A stretch of 64,000 bases of DNA, taken from the NCBI GenBank assembly GCA_036365515.1, contig CM070873.1:46481511-46545510 (forward strand), given 5' to 3'. The position numbers were made by a program, and so were the translations under genes. The notes under the pieces are model-generated. The model saw only the letters and a program-made list of their open reading frames with translations. It was not told the DNA's origin and ran no database searches. Numbering within the stretch: position 1 is the first letter of the stretch; each line of letters starts with the position of its first letter. The stretch is from Torymus aiolomorphi (lineage: Eukaryota > Arthropoda > Insecta > Hymenoptera > Torymidae). Of this stretch, positions 22,979-35,592 are shown one piece after another.

Positions 22979-23839
22979 ATATATAGCTCTTCATAATTAC
23001 GTCAAAATCAATGTTAACGATCAGAATTTTAGCTTCTTTTTTATGTGTTTTTCTCTGCTATTTTGGATCCACCATTTCTTTCAGTACAAATATCAATATG
23101 TGTCGAGTTTTTCAACTAATCATATAATTCTGAGTTTTACACAGGTTTATTCGCTGCAATAAAAGTGAATTTTAGAAAAAATGTATAGATATTTTGTAAT
23201 TTTTCTGTCATAATGACGTAGTTTTAAAAGTATACTTTTCCATTCTATTGGATCCTCATTAGAAATGAGGATTTATATAAATAATGAGTCATTTTCTCCA
23301 TGATTTTTAATATTGAAGCGGCCGGTTCATACTGTATTAGTCTATTTCGAAAGTCAATTCTAACACCGAACTCGGAAAGAAAATAGTGGGATACGTAAGT
23401 AGTTTCTGTTATTTTAAATATGATTTTATAAAAAATCGAAGGTCAGAAACTAAATAAAAAAATTTCGAATTTTTTGTGTTAATGCAATAAATACTCGCTG
23501 CGTCAGTTCGTACATTAAGTTTCGCTTATACTTTATCTTTTCAATGAATTTTCTGTATCAAAATAAATGTTTTCTGTAGAAAAAATCGTTAAATTATTGC
23601 TACAAAGTAGCAGTGGAATTAACCTATTTGCCACCGGTTTGTTTTCACTAAAATAACTAGTATTTATTTATATTAAAATCTTATTCATAAAAAATTTAAA
23701 AACTTACATAATACACATCAACTTAAGATATCATTATTTCGAAGGTATAAAACAAAACACTGCAATTCCTTGAAAAACTGTGGTAAACACCATTAGCAAA
23801 AATGTTATTTGCGTAAAAAAGTGTTCTATTCTAATTTAA
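22979..23839. other. No gene recognised
   Basis: AT-rich sequence with no supportable exon or terminal repeat. Confidence 0.5.
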
Positions 23840-24370
23840 ACTTCAAAGCAAACAGCAGGGCATCTGTACCGCCCTTGTTGACCCAACGACCCATCGACAG
23901 CGCGGACATCTAACATTTACCAGTTGCTGTAAACTTAACGTCGCTACCCTAGTTCTCCTATCATCGCGGCAACTAATAACTGGTATCCGCCTATCAGCCT
24001 GAATCATGCACGTGAGTGCGCGCGCACGCGAATCGAATACCCGAGAGCTCTCAGCCTCATCCACCTGCGAGGGGAGACGAAAGGAGGAGGAAAAATAGCA
24101 GTGAACCGACTTTACGATCGTTATCGATTTCGAAGCCGGCTGCCGCCACCCGCTGCAGAAGCTCGCAGTGAGCGTCCATTTTTTACACGCGGGGGAGAGA
24201 TTTATGACGGTGAATCTGGGCTACGCTTGCGCGTTTCAACCGTTATTAAATGTTAATTCTGTTTGGTAAGTTCTTTTTTTCCTTCGCAAAAGGAGAGAGA
24301 AAGAAAGAGCGATAAATAACTGTCAGTGTTGTGTAAACGCGAGAAAGTCGCTTTGGGAATTTCGCTGCAT
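23840..24370 (+). promoter_or_regulatory. CpG-rich island, possible promoter and first exon
   Basis: This is one of the few GC- and CpG-rich patches outside transposons in the left half. It ends with a good donor-like site (CTGTTTG/GTAAGTTC near 24267). A short frame MTVNLGYACAFQ opens just upstream (24203), but may be untranslated leader. No downstream exon was recognised in the window, so a 5' exon of a gene with a long first intron is possible but unproven. Confidence 0.25.
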
Positions 24371-24642
24371 GATTTTTTAAATGGTGTTGCCAGATGTTTA
24401 CTCTTCCAGCTTTAAATCGTTATCCAACGGTATTCACGTAAATTACGGTAGTTGAATGGAAATCGCTTTTCAAATGTTAGAAGAATTATTATCAAAGGGT
24501 TTCATCGACACCTTTGCTTTCAATATAGTTTTAACTTGGTGTAACACTAAATATTATTTTTATAAGTTTTATTAAAGACACGGAAATAATAGATAATACG
24601 AAGATAACATGCTACAAAAATACAATATTCATTTACAAGGGA

Positions 24643-25244
24643 AGTCTATATATGACCTCCGGGTCACCGATTTATCTGAAACTCTACATAAGGGGTTATT
24701 AGCCTAAAAAATGAGATCCATGTGTTAGTGTTTTTGCCAATGGGTCTTATAATACCGATATTCAAACTATTTAATTTCCAAAGCGATGTCTCTTTCTTTA
24801 AGTATAGCTGTGTGCATATTGAGATTATGAAAACGAATAACAAAGATTATTGAAGTAGACAGAGAAAGCTTTATTGAAAGCTTCGTTTCACTACAAAATA
24901 TTGATTTCTCAGGAAATTATAAGCAGTCAAAAATAAACGTCAGGAAATAATTAAAAATACCCGTAAAATGATAAAAGTAAAGAGACATTTTTTAGCATTT
25001 TCTTACTTTATTTTTGATTGCTTATAATTTCCTAAACAATCAATATTTTTGAATAAAACAAAGTTTAAATTAAAGCCTTTTCTGTCTACTTTAATAGTCT
25101 TTTTTGTTCATTTTGTAATCTTCATATTTGCAAAGCTATACTCAGAGAAAGAGACATCAATTTTAGTAAAAGAGTTCATTTTTTAGACTAAAGAATCCTT
25201 CTGTAAAGTTTTAGACAAATCAGTGAACCGTAGGTCATGGACTC
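24643..25244. repeat. Foldback element, arms about 280 bp
   Basis: The ends TGACCTCCGGGTCACCGATT and (inverted) TGACCTACGGTTCACTGATT extend into AAACTYTACA, and the inverted match continues through the GAGACATCA/TGATGTCTC-type words and GTCTACTT/AAGTAGAC to a centre near 24975. The arms are diverged, implying an older insertion. Confidence 0.75.
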
Positions 25245-26790
25245 TCCTTGTTAGTCAACTGAAAGGCTGAATTCCCACACACAAAGGAGAATGCCCACAA
25301 CGTCCTTATTTAATTTGAAAAGTGCAATCTGTGAAACCTGTCATTTAGAGTATAGAAAAATACGATTTTTAGGAAAAAATTAGTCAGTTTACTAAGTGAC
25401 GTTATAGCAGCGGTTATGCGTGAGCGGAGAATAAATAAATTGCTGTACAACACTAAATACACTATAGGTTGTTTATTTCAATTACTTCTTTATATTATAC
25501 TTGTGAGAGGGAGACGAGGTGCGCTTGGCGTTTACTCACGGTTCTCGATACAAAAGAGAGAGAATTTCGGAGCACGACTCCTACTACTCTAGTTGTTAGA
25601 TGTTCAATATATATGACTTAGAGCGACGTGTGCGAAATACAAATTAACTAAATTATTAATTGTCCGAATTACGAATACCATCACTAAGTATGTGGGAAAT
25701 TTATTAAAATGATTAATTAAAAGTGTCTATACTAACTACGTAGCAGTAGTGTAATTCTAGATTGACAGACGTTGCTTTTCAATCAAAGTTTTTATAAGTT
25801 TCCCGTTTATTAATCTAATCAATTTTTAATTTCATAATTTTTTATTTTCCAAGTGATAGTACCGAATTTTGCCGGTTGCATTTTCAAAAATAATTAAATT
25901 TACATCCCGTAGGCATTCTCTTTTCAATTCAACGCTCTCTTTGTTACAGTTCATTTAAATACTAATCGTGTTAAATCACGCTCGAATGATCTGATAAAGA
26001 TGCAATTAAAATTAAAAATATTTATTATAGAAAAATGTGTAAATGGTTGATTACAAATTGAAAAAGTATATAATTAGTCGATTCAACTAATAATAGAGCT
26101 AAATGCTAAAATTGAGATTGTTATAAATAAATATTAATACAAATGCCGGATACAAACGAAGCCTTAATTTCTGTTAAATAAAAAGGTTCAAACCAAGCAC
26201 AATTATAAGAAATATTTGGTTATGTTTGTGCACTTATCATCGTGTTTTCTAAATTTCCCGCTCCTCTTTCGGAATCACGCTTTTCTCTCGGTGCAATAAC
26301 TGCGGAATTTAAGCCAACCGGGACATTTTCTCTACCCGATGCATTTTGAAAGCTGTCGCGAACTAATTATCTCTTTCATTAAATCTTATTTACCTCAATA
26401 ACATACTAGCAATATGTGACTTATTTTATTTACAATAATTTAAATGTTGTTTATCACAAAATTACGAATGTTCGCCCGGAGTGTGATTATATAATTATGA
26501 AAGATGGAGAGACAAATTGTAATCGAAAATGCATAATCGAAAATTATATTCTATGTAATCATAGAATTGAGTTTGCGGACGAAATGTTTACTCGTGCATG
26601 CACTTACTATTTAAAAGTGTCCATCTATGTATTTATTAAGTACGCTCGAATTCGAATTAGAGAGAGATACAAAGTGTGCTCACTCTTTTTCTGCTTGCAT
26701 TTGCAGATCTCTTTACATTCTAATCTACAGCCACGTGGAGACAAAGTCGGGAGAACTCGGTTAACAATAATTACGTAATTTTGTATTATT
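25245..26790. other. No gene recognised; possible LTR-like patch
   Basis: Mostly AT-rich. At about 25410-25640 a patch with GTTTATTTCAATTACTTC and purine-rich GAGAGGGAGACGAGG has the feel of an LTR or leader, but no paired end or primer site was found. Confidence 0.35.
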
Positions 26791-27124
26791 TATCAAAATT
26801 ACGTAACAGAAATACGTATTGAACATAACACAAAAAATTGGGCATATAGCTATGTTATCTGTTATTTTACGTTAATTTGTTAAAACAATTAAAAGTAAAA
26901 TAACAGATAAAATAGCTATATGCCCAATTTTTGGTGTTATTATCCACATGGTACTTCCATGTATGGGGAATCTAATATAATCAGTAAAGATTTCGCAATG
27001 TTTCAGTGAATAATTATTAGTTTAAAATTTTTATACGTAATAAAGATATGTATTAACCATACGTATCAAATCGTTCGAATTTGTCACGTCTCCAAATACG
27101 TATTTCTGTTACGTAATTTTGATA
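26791..27124. repeat. Nested palindromes (foldback element)
   Basis: The outer arms TATCAAAATTACGTAACAGA and TCTGTTACGTAATTTTGATA bound a unit that holds an inner hairpin at 26831-26933 (AAAAATTGGGCATATAGCTA ... TAGCTATATGCCCAATTTTT). Further TTACGTAATTTTG copies lie just outside both ends (26770 and 27140). It looks like one foldback element inserted in another of similar sequence preference. Confidence 0.8.
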
Positions 27125-28464
27125 TGCAATACAATTCATATCAAAATTACGTTATTATTTTCATCCGGGAAGACCTTGACCAAGGCAATATAGGTAGTGG
27201 GGATCGGTTCTCCCAGTGGGGAGAGAGGAGTCTAATTCGAAAAGCGTAATGGTTCGTATGGTGTATACTTAGTCGCCTGGCCTCTTCAAATAATTTTGGC
27301 GATCAATGCGTAAATTGAGAGAAGTCGTTTGGGTATACGCGATATCTGCACTAAGAAAAGCTGAAAGGGAAAATTATAAGAGCATCCAATAAAAATTATC
27401 ATATACCATGCCATGAAGCTGACCACACACTATCACAAGTAACGTATTTATTAAACTTAACAAGAATATTTCCAGTCTAAACAAAAAAAGTTACAAAAAA
27501 TCACTGCAAAAACTAATGTTAAAAGTTGAAAAAATTGCTAAGCAGTATGATAAAAATGAGAAATCATAAATTTTACCCCACGCAATAAGAAAATTGTTTT
27601 GGACTGTGTAAAATTTTTTTCTGTCAGCTGGCAGACTTTACGAGTTACTATTGTAATTGTTTGGATATATATAGTTATGCACGGTGCTGCGCGTGCTCGT
27701 GTGCCACAACCAAAAGCCACGACATAACATGCAAAGCTGTAATTTTGAAGTCAAAGAAGACATTCGGCTCGTTACAAACGTCGTAACTGCAATGTAAATA
27801 ACTTCAATTAATATTCTAAATGAGTATAAATCTATTCTTTCCCTAATTGTGGGTGTTGTTTTAAAAATGTAGGTAAAAATAAAAGTAAATCGATAAGTGG
27901 TTCTTTGTGGCACAGTCCAAGTCGATTCTCCACCACGGTTGTTTTTTTCATCGTTAAAAATTCGTCATTTAATTTATTATTTAATATTACTTATTTATTA
28001 TCTTGTATAAAGTGTAAAATTGCCTAGAAAACATTTTTTTTCTCAATTTTTTTGAAGTGAATAGAAAAATTACCATAGTGGCTTATAAAAAGTATCAGAC
28101 TGACAGCTGTCCATATACAGTATGGTAATTTTTACTGAGCGTTCTTGTAACTAGAGTCAATGTTTTAATACAGAACCTTAGGCCACTTTTGATTTGGGCG
28201 TGGTCAATTATTAACAATTTTTAATATAAGCGGGAAATTTTGTCTGAAAAAACTATATTAGTTTATTCCTACAAAATTATTAATTTAACTGTAATCAGAA
28301 CTGTATTCATAGTTCTTCATTATTAACTAGAGATAAAATTTTAATAGTTTTTGTTATACAAAACCAAATTTTAAGTTATTAATACTATTTCTGATATATT
28401 TTTAGTTTAAACATTTGATAACTCCAAACTTTGTGGGTTTTATTTAGACCAACCAGCTAAGACC
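27125..28464. other. No gene recognised
   Basis: AT-rich spacer. A small hairpin at about 28063-28132 (AAAATTACCATA ... TATGGTAATTTTT) is probably a scrap of the CACGGAG MITE family. The block 27170-27240 contains a GTAGTGGGG / GGTTCTCCCAG combination faintly like U1 snRNA, but too little matches for a call. Confidence 0.45.
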
Positions 28465-28608
28465 TTAGGGACTGTCCACATAACGCCGAGCTGCGACTTG
28501 CTTCTTCTAGACTTCGTCGCTGAGTGGTCAATATTTACAAACCGACCAACCCCTGAAGAAGTCTATAAGAAGCAAGTCGCAGCTCGGCGTTATGTGGATA
28601 GCCCCTAA
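28465..28608. mobile_element. 144-bp foldback MITE
   Basis: TTAGGGACTGTCCACATAAC, continuing through CGCCGAGCTGCGACTTGCTTCTT, is repeated in inverted order at the right end (TTAGGGGCTATCCACATAAC). The spacer is about 40 bp. It has no coding capacity and lies 172 bp beyond the cactin stop codon. Confidence 0.85.
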
Positions 28609-28779
28609 GAGAGGATTATTAGTTTTTTTTAACGAGAACATGGTATATTGAATTAATAAAAAAGTACATAGAAGCAAAATAATTTTTATTGTAGAACATC
28701 ACCTTACAGAATATAAGGATTATACAGTCAAAAAGTGTAAAATGTAATGGAACTCTTCAACATTATTATAAAGAAATGA

Positions 28780-31016
28780 TTATCGTCGGTATCGGTATCT
28801 CTTGAAATGAAACCATAGCTGAAATGTATTATTGTGGAATTGGCATCGAAATCCTCGTTTATATGAATGTTCCCAATCGCGGTTGACAACTTTAAAAGCT
28901 ATATCCTCATACGGTGGTCCAGCTTTGAATCTAAGAATTGCAAAGTCCTTATTATCTCCACATGGTGTCTAAAATAAAAAAATACTTTAATGTGAACGTT
29001 TTGAAACATGTAATAGAAAAAAAAATCAAATGTAATCATCTTACATACCAAAAAATATTCTGGTGTGACCTGTTTCTCAATCAAATCGGGGTAGAAGATG
29101 TTAAATTTGTACCCCCGAACAATCTTCGGAGGTGGATTATCCATGTCATAATGAGTTTGATTGTATTTATTCAACTCAAACCCAGTAGGCACTCTATTAA
29201 AGTATCGGGGCTTTCTTAGTCTATATTTATCAGACCAAAGGTACACCTGAGCTGCCAAAGTCGATTCAATGCTGAATTGAGCTTCATCAGTGTCCATATT
29301 TTTGCTAACTTTTCGCCACATGACTTGTTCTTCGGCAGACAGAACATTTTGTACTTTGCGTCCCGTATTAATAACTTACTTTCTTGCAAAGGCTAGACGC
29401 TCTGCATCTTCTTCTTTCAAAGTTACAATCGTTCCTGGCTCAAGCTCTGATTGTTGAATATATTTTGGAGAATAAGATCCCGATTCGGCGTACTCTCTGT
29501 AAGAAAATATTAGTAATAATTATTTCTTACTGAATAGTTTTATAACTGAAATAAAAACTGTTTATTTGATATTTTATTTAAGTAACCTACTCTGATTCAT
29601 TTTCATCACTCTTTGTAACCGTGGCTGCGCTAGTAGAAAATTCTTCTGGTTGATTTGTATCTATTTTGTCAGGATCAGTACCAGTAGCAGATTCTAATTT
29701 TTCTACTGCTTGCTCTTGAATTAAAATATTCAACTTCTTTTTCAAGTTTTCTTGATGACGATCTCATAAACTTGCTCTAGCCATGTGAGCTGCAATTCAA
29801 ACATACTTAATATAATCTTTGTATCATAGAATAAAGACAATTGGCTTGATATTTTATTATATTTACCTTTTAATTGTGAAAGTATACTTTTCCAGTATCC
29901 AATATCAATTCCTTCAGCCTTTCCACTAAGTTTATCTTCGATTCTTGTTTGTAGTTGCTCTAACTGAGCTGCTGTTTTTCCTTTGAAAATTGTAGTCACA
30001 TGGGATGCTACAGCTTTATGTATTCCTTCACGTCTTCCCATAGCTAAACAAATATCATTTTAATAAAATATAAATAGTTTTTTACATTGTAATTTTTTTT
30101 AACTTTTAATAGTAGGCTAGAAGCCCAAACTATAGTTTCACAAAAAAACACTTATTAAGATCTAAGTTTTAATTTGTCACAGTTTGAAGTTGATACATTT
30201 TGCCAAACTACAAAATTATTAATTCATTAAAAATATATTTACCAACTTGATATTCAGATTGTTGGAGTTTTCTAAGCTTTTGCAATTCATCTTCAACTAT
30301 GATTGTTATATTATTCCAATAATCAAGATTTTTCCCCCTTTCAAGTTCTTTATAAACCTTAATATCTTCTATAAGATCTTCCAAATCTTTAAGTTGCAGT
30401 TCTCTGAGATATGTGTAAGGTTCGTCGCATTTCAACTGCATCTACTTCATCTTCAGCGTCAATGTATTTTGCAAGAAGGTCAATAGGTTTAGCTCTTCCA
30501 TCTTGAATTCGAATTCGTGATCTCAGTCTTGCTTGCTCAAGATGAAATTGGTCCTCTTGACGATGCCATGCATCTAATTGTGTAGCTTCTTTTCCTCTTT
30601 GCTGTAATGCTGCTTCTTCTTCTCTCTGTTGTCTCTGCAATTCACGTTCATGCCTACGTTTTTTCACTTTTTCTAATTCTCTTCTATTTTCTTTTTGTTT
30701 ATATCTATTTTTTGCTTCTAATTCTTCTCTAGTTACTTGTAATAAACCTTCTTTATCCAATTTCGCTCCCCAGACAAAAGCTTGTAGTAAATGTACATCC
30801 CCAAATGGGTTGTCCTTGTTTGTATAATGGAGGTAATCGTTATCCCAGCCCATTCTCTTTTTCCGTTGGCGTTCCTTTGCTTCTTTTTTTCTTTTAATCT
30901 TCGAAGTCTTTTCTGTTCTAGAGTTTCATTGGCCTTCATCAACTGCTTTTGTTTCTTCTTTAGTTCAACTTTTTTTATTCGTTGCTTATATAATTCTTTT
31001 TGTAATTTAATGGTCA
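28780..31016 (-). pseudogene. cactin: Cactin homologue, intron-containing and inactivated
   Basis: Cactin is a conserved nuclear protein associated with the spliceosome, first found as a partner of the IkB protein Cactus. Segments in order: a charged coiled coil (31016-30860), MGWDNDYLHYTNKDNPFGD, KLRSRIRI-type DGRAKPIDLLAKY (near 30480), a FKGKT / GYWKSIL block, KPRYFNRV, TGFELNKYNQTHYD and the C-terminus NKDFAILRF ... WFHFKRYRYRR. Exons: about 31016-30243, 30043-29867, 29789-29591, 29496-29049, 28968-28780, with GT-AG introns that keep phase. Lesions: TGA at 29764-29766 (family has Arg there), TAA at 29376-29378, a frameshift in plus-strand T7 30884-30890 and another near 30431-30440. The N-terminal half is missing, cut at a repeat. 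Introns rule out retroposition. A working copy is presumably elsewhere. Confidence 0.88.
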
Positions 31017-31020
31017 GATA

Positions 31021-31080
<60 letters not shown>

Positions 31081-32313
31081 TGTATGTATCTATGTATGTA
31101 AACTCTTTATATTGCGGAAACGAATCGCCCGATTTTCGTCTGGTAAAGACTATTCTCTTTGTCTCGTGAAAAAAACTCGGTACCCTGATGGATTTGAGTT
31201 TTTATTGATTTTCTTTTTTTTTATAACCAAAAACGATTATCCATTTTTAATTTTTTTTATTTTTTTATATCTTACAGCTATTATTGCATAATATAATGAA
31301 CTTTTCTTGAAAGGTATTTAAATTACCTATATTTTCTTTTTTTAATATTTAAATTATCTTCACTCTGTCATTTGTTATTAAGGAAAACGTTTTTATATTT
31401 TATAAATTAATTTCTCAAAAAATATTTTATTTATCAACTTGAGATTTTAACCACATATTACACTCATTGAAGACTATATTTGGTTAAAATTTCAAGAGAT
31501 TATCTTCATTTGTTTTTTAGAAAAAAATTATTTTAGAAAAAATTTGCGTTTTGGTTGTCGCACGATAACAAGTGTAAAAATTATCTAATCGTCCTGAAAT
31601 TTGGCACAGATGTAGCTTTTATATATCTTCAGATCTAGTTCGTTGTCCAAAAAAATCGGTACATTACCAAAAAAGATATTTGAGGTTAAAATTTTTTTTT
31701 TAATTTTCGAACCGTGTTTACTCAGAGAATACTTGATTTATTGACTTAAAATTTTCACCACTTATTACACTCATTGAAGACTATTTAGTTAAAATTTCAA
31801 GAGATTATCTTCATTTGTTTTTTTAAAAAATTTTTTTGAAAAAATTTGCGTTTTCGATGTCGCACGATAACGAGAGCGATAATTATTCAATCGTCTTGAA
31901 ATTTTGCACAGATGTAGCTTTTATACACCTTCAGATGAGTTCGTTATATTGTAACAAATAATTTAATAATTGGTTAAAATTTCAAATTGATCAAATATTC
32001 TCTGAGATATTAGTAGTAAAAAACATAAAAAAAATTTTTAATCTCGAATATCTGGTCGTGATGATCATTTTTTTGTATTTTTTGTGAGCAATGAATTTTG
32101 TTTGTAAAATATAATATTGTGTAATAATAATAATTGCTTTTTAATGATAAAAAATAGAAAGAGTAAAAATAAAAAGTCACAAACCATTTAAAATAGTCTC
32201 ACCGTACAAAATAAAGTATTAACTTTTAAATATTGGAATTAAAAATTAATTAAAGGAATCAGTAAATTAAAGTTTGAGGAAGCTACGTGCCAATGAATTA
32301 GCAGCAGTTTTTT
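31021..32313 (+). repeat. GAGGAAGC repeat family, 5'-truncated copy
   Basis: It begins abruptly with the family's (TG)n tract (31023-31086) and ends in the family's 3' signature GAGGAAGCTACGTGCCAATG, AATTAGCAGCAG and a T-run. The interior has two diverged direct units (about 31437-31700 and 31740-31950) sharing CACTCATTGAAGACTAT and GTCGCACGATAAC. It abuts the broken end of the cactin pseudogene. Confidence 0.75.
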
Positions 32314-32580
32314 CGCGTACGATATGATATGACTACACAAAACGGAAAATTCGATTTTTACACTTTCCGGAAACAATTTTTCAAAAGTAAATTAATGACA
32401 ATTGGGTTTCTAGTGAAGCATTATATCAATTTACACTAAATAGCATTATATAAATTTTGTACTATTTCATTTTTTGATTAATCGAGAATAGGAATACTGA
32501 TTTTCCAAACTGGATATATAAAAAATATATCTATGTATATAAATACATTTAATGAAGGGATGCGATCCTTTTTTATTAAG

Positions 32581-32840
32581 TAATTTATTGCTGCTATCAG
32601 CGGAGCGTGCGAAGCACATAAATGAGACAGGGTGTAAAATCTTCAATTTAACTTAGAAAACCAGTCCTGTAAACCGGTTTTGGCGACGTTTTTAAACAGT
32701 TTTGTACATCCCCAGACTTTAGCATACGTGTCACACTAAAATGGATTACAGGACTGGTTTCCTACGTAAAAATTGATGATTTTACACCCTGTTCTCGTTT
32801 ATGTGCTTCGCAGGTCATACTAATAGCAGCAATAATAAAT
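32581..32840. repeat. Foldback MITE with TTTATTGCTGCTAT ends
   Basis: TAATTTATTGCTGCTATCAG at the left pairs with the inverted ATTTATTATTGCTGCTATTA at the right. The inner GCGAAGCACATAAA, ACAGGGTGTAAAAT and CCAGTCCTGTAA also pair. The same end word recurs at 34538-34565, so a related end lies there. Confidence 0.75.
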
Positions 32841-32843
32841 TAA

Positions 32844-33827
32844 AAAAACCGCTGCCAATTCATTGGCACGTAGCTTCCTCAAACTTGATTTACTGATTCC
32901 TTTAATTAATTTTTACTTCCAATATTTAAAATTTCATACTTTATTTTGTACGATGTAAACGGCTTAAAATCGTTTTTATAAGTCTAACAACTCGTCAGGA
33001 GTTGATTTTGAAGCGCTTAAGTCAATTTTTACTCCCGCAATAGTTGGACATACCAAACTCATTTTTTTCATTTTTCAATGTTTACGTTTTTATTAATAAC
33101 AAAAGAACCGTAATAGCTAGACAAATAATTTTTTTTAGAAAATATAGGTCTTGAAATTCTCTTTCGAATGCCGCCCACCCGATTCAAATACATAAACCCG
33201 TTCTCGAGAAATTACGATTTAAAAAAAAAGTGAAAAAAATTTTAACCTCAAATATCTCCGAAATTTATGGATCAATCCTTTTGCCCAAAGAACTCAATCG
33301 ATTGTGATACAAAATGTACCACTAAAAAAAATTTCAAACTGATTAAGCCAATTTTACTCTAGTTATTGAACGACAAAAAAACCACTTTTTTTATAAATTA
33401 TTTTTTTCTCCAAAAATAATGAATAAAAAAACCTAAAAATTTAGTAAGTTATAGTACTCAGTATTCTTTATAACCAAAAAATATTCATGTTAATATCTTT
33501 TTTAATTTTGAAATATAACCTATTTACTAAAAATGACGTTTTCATGAATAACTTATGACGAAATATAGCTAACGGCTTTTTTTTTTTTTTTAAATTGTAG
33601 AAAATTTTATTCTGCATACAGAGAATTTATCGTATATAAATAATATTTGTTCTAAATATAAAAAAAATTGAAAATAAAAATTTTGAAAATTTAAAAATGG
33701 CGATAAAAAACAAAAAAATCGATTTTGACAAAAATAAAATATTGACCCCAATTGTTGAAGCAAAATCTGAAAAAATGATCACTCGTTAAAATCGGTTGAG
33801 TAGATCATGAGATATCAGAGTATACGG

Positions 33828-33883
<56 letters not shown>

Positions 33884-34004
33884 CCATACGGACATTTTCT
33901 AAAAATGGTGTATTTCGATTCCAAATTTTCTATACAACATTCCTAAGACATTATCTCACAAACTTTTTTTTTTACTATCACAAAGCTTCCTCTAGGAGGA
34001 AGCA
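32844..34004 (-). repeat. GAGGAAGC repeat family, copy in minus orientation
   Basis: Read on the minus strand it starts with the hairpin GCTTCCTCCTAGAGGAAGC (33986-34004), has TTTGTGATAGTA, a (TG)n tract (plus-strand CA, 33835-33881), CTGATATCTCATGATCTACT and ends GAGGAAGCTACGTGCCAATG, AATTGGCAGCGG and a T-run (32844). Length is about 1.16 kb, shorter than the copy at 36996 because internal units are missing. Confidence 0.85.
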
Positions 34005-34020
34005 AAAGTATTACACACAA

Positions 34021-34502
34021 TCTAAAATCGGCTAACGTAGAAAGTTTCTATATCATTTGGAGATTAAAAAAATGTAAAAATGAAAATCGTAGCTGATCAG
34101 CTTTACAAGTAGTATACATTTTTGTATTTAACCGTATTGTCTCTCATGAAAAGCAGAATCGGTACAATTACAAAAAATAAAAAAAAATATAAAAAATAAA
34201 AATCATAAAGAAACTGAAAAATGGGATCATGCAACCACTATATCCTCATCGTTGGTTCTGGGTCAAGCTAAGAATGGTTTATACAATGTAAGCGTGACTT
34301 ATATACCAAATTTTCTCACATTGGGATCAAGGGCTAATTTAATGTATGTATTTGAGTGACCGATTCTGCTTTTCATAAGAGTACATACGTTAGAATACAG
34401 AAATGTACACAACTCGTGAAGCCGATCAGCTACGATTTTCATTTTTACAAGTTTTTGAATCTCCAAATGATATAGAAACTTTCTGCGTTAGCCGATTTTA
34501 GA
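34021..34502. repeat. Foldback MITE with CTAAAATCGGCTAACG ends
   Basis: TCTAAAATCGGCTAACGTAG and AAAGTTTCTATATCATTTGG at the left are matched in inverted order at the right (34395-34502). GCTGATCAGC and CCGATTCTGCTTTTCAT also pair. The arms are about 140 bp and the spacer is AT-rich. Confidence 0.82.
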
Positions 34503-34958
34503 TCCATTTAGGGTCCACTTTTTCTCAGTTCAAGCTCACCGTGGCTAATAGCAGCAATAAATTACTTAAAAAAAAGTATCGCAGCAGTTAAAGATTCCTC
34601 ATACGTATACGGAAATTGCTGAAAAAAGTGAAATTGGAATTTTCTGAGTACAATCGCACTGTAATGCGAAATGATCACATAAAATATAGATAAATTGTAA
34701 ATAATGGAGTTACGTGGTTTTGTTCTGTGTATACGGGTATTGTCAAACATTATATCCCAGTATGTATTGTAATTTAGTAGTGGCAGTTTCAGGTTTTGAC
34801 CTATAAATAATATTTTAAACGTTTTCAAACAAATTTATTCTAAAACTATGCGGTCATTCACAATTTTATTTTATTTCAACCACTAAATACCATTCATTTT
34901 TATTTTATTAATTTACTAGCAAGTTCAGGCGCGTTTCGTGCGCTCTTTCTTTACCTAA
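34503..34958. other. No gene recognised
   Basis: AT-rich. It contains the orphan end word CTAATAGCAGCAATAAATTA at about 34536-34556 shared with the MITE at 32581, and nothing else I can support. Confidence 0.5.
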
Positions 34959-35414
34959 CCTAGCAAAAATTTTTAAATGTAAATAAATGCAGGTAAATAT
35001 AAAAAAAATGTAAAAAATGTAAAAAAATTAAGGTGCCAAAAAGTGTAAAAAAGTGTAGACTAATGCTGGATTTTGGACGTTTTTTACATTTTTTCATATT
35101 ACAGTTCTATCTGTCTATCTTACAGTTTTGTTATATTTTGTTATGTTTTCTTTGATACTCATAATTTAAAAATTTTTTTACAGTTTTTTAGACTTCTTTA
35201 CATTTATTACCATTTTTGTTTAGGCTGTTTTTAATTTCATAAGTTGATACAGAGAGCTTATCCGCACTCCTTATTCCTTTTCCAAATTATCACGCAATCG
35301 CCTCGCAGAGCGAGTTAGTTGCGATCGGGAGTCGGTACTGTACGGTCGACACTATCGAGTATAGGCCCAATGTAAATTTGGAGTCCAGTAAAGACTAGTG
35401 TGTGTGTGTGTGTG

Positions 35415-35466
<52 letters not shown>

Positions 35467-35471
35467 GATGT

Positions 35472-35530
<59 letters not shown>

Positions 35531-35535
35531 GATGT

Positions 35536-35592
<57 letters not shown>

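Noticed and set aside
30791..31291. Plus-strand frame of 166 codons
   Set aside because: It is antisense to cactin homology on the minus strand and runs through a (TG)n tract.
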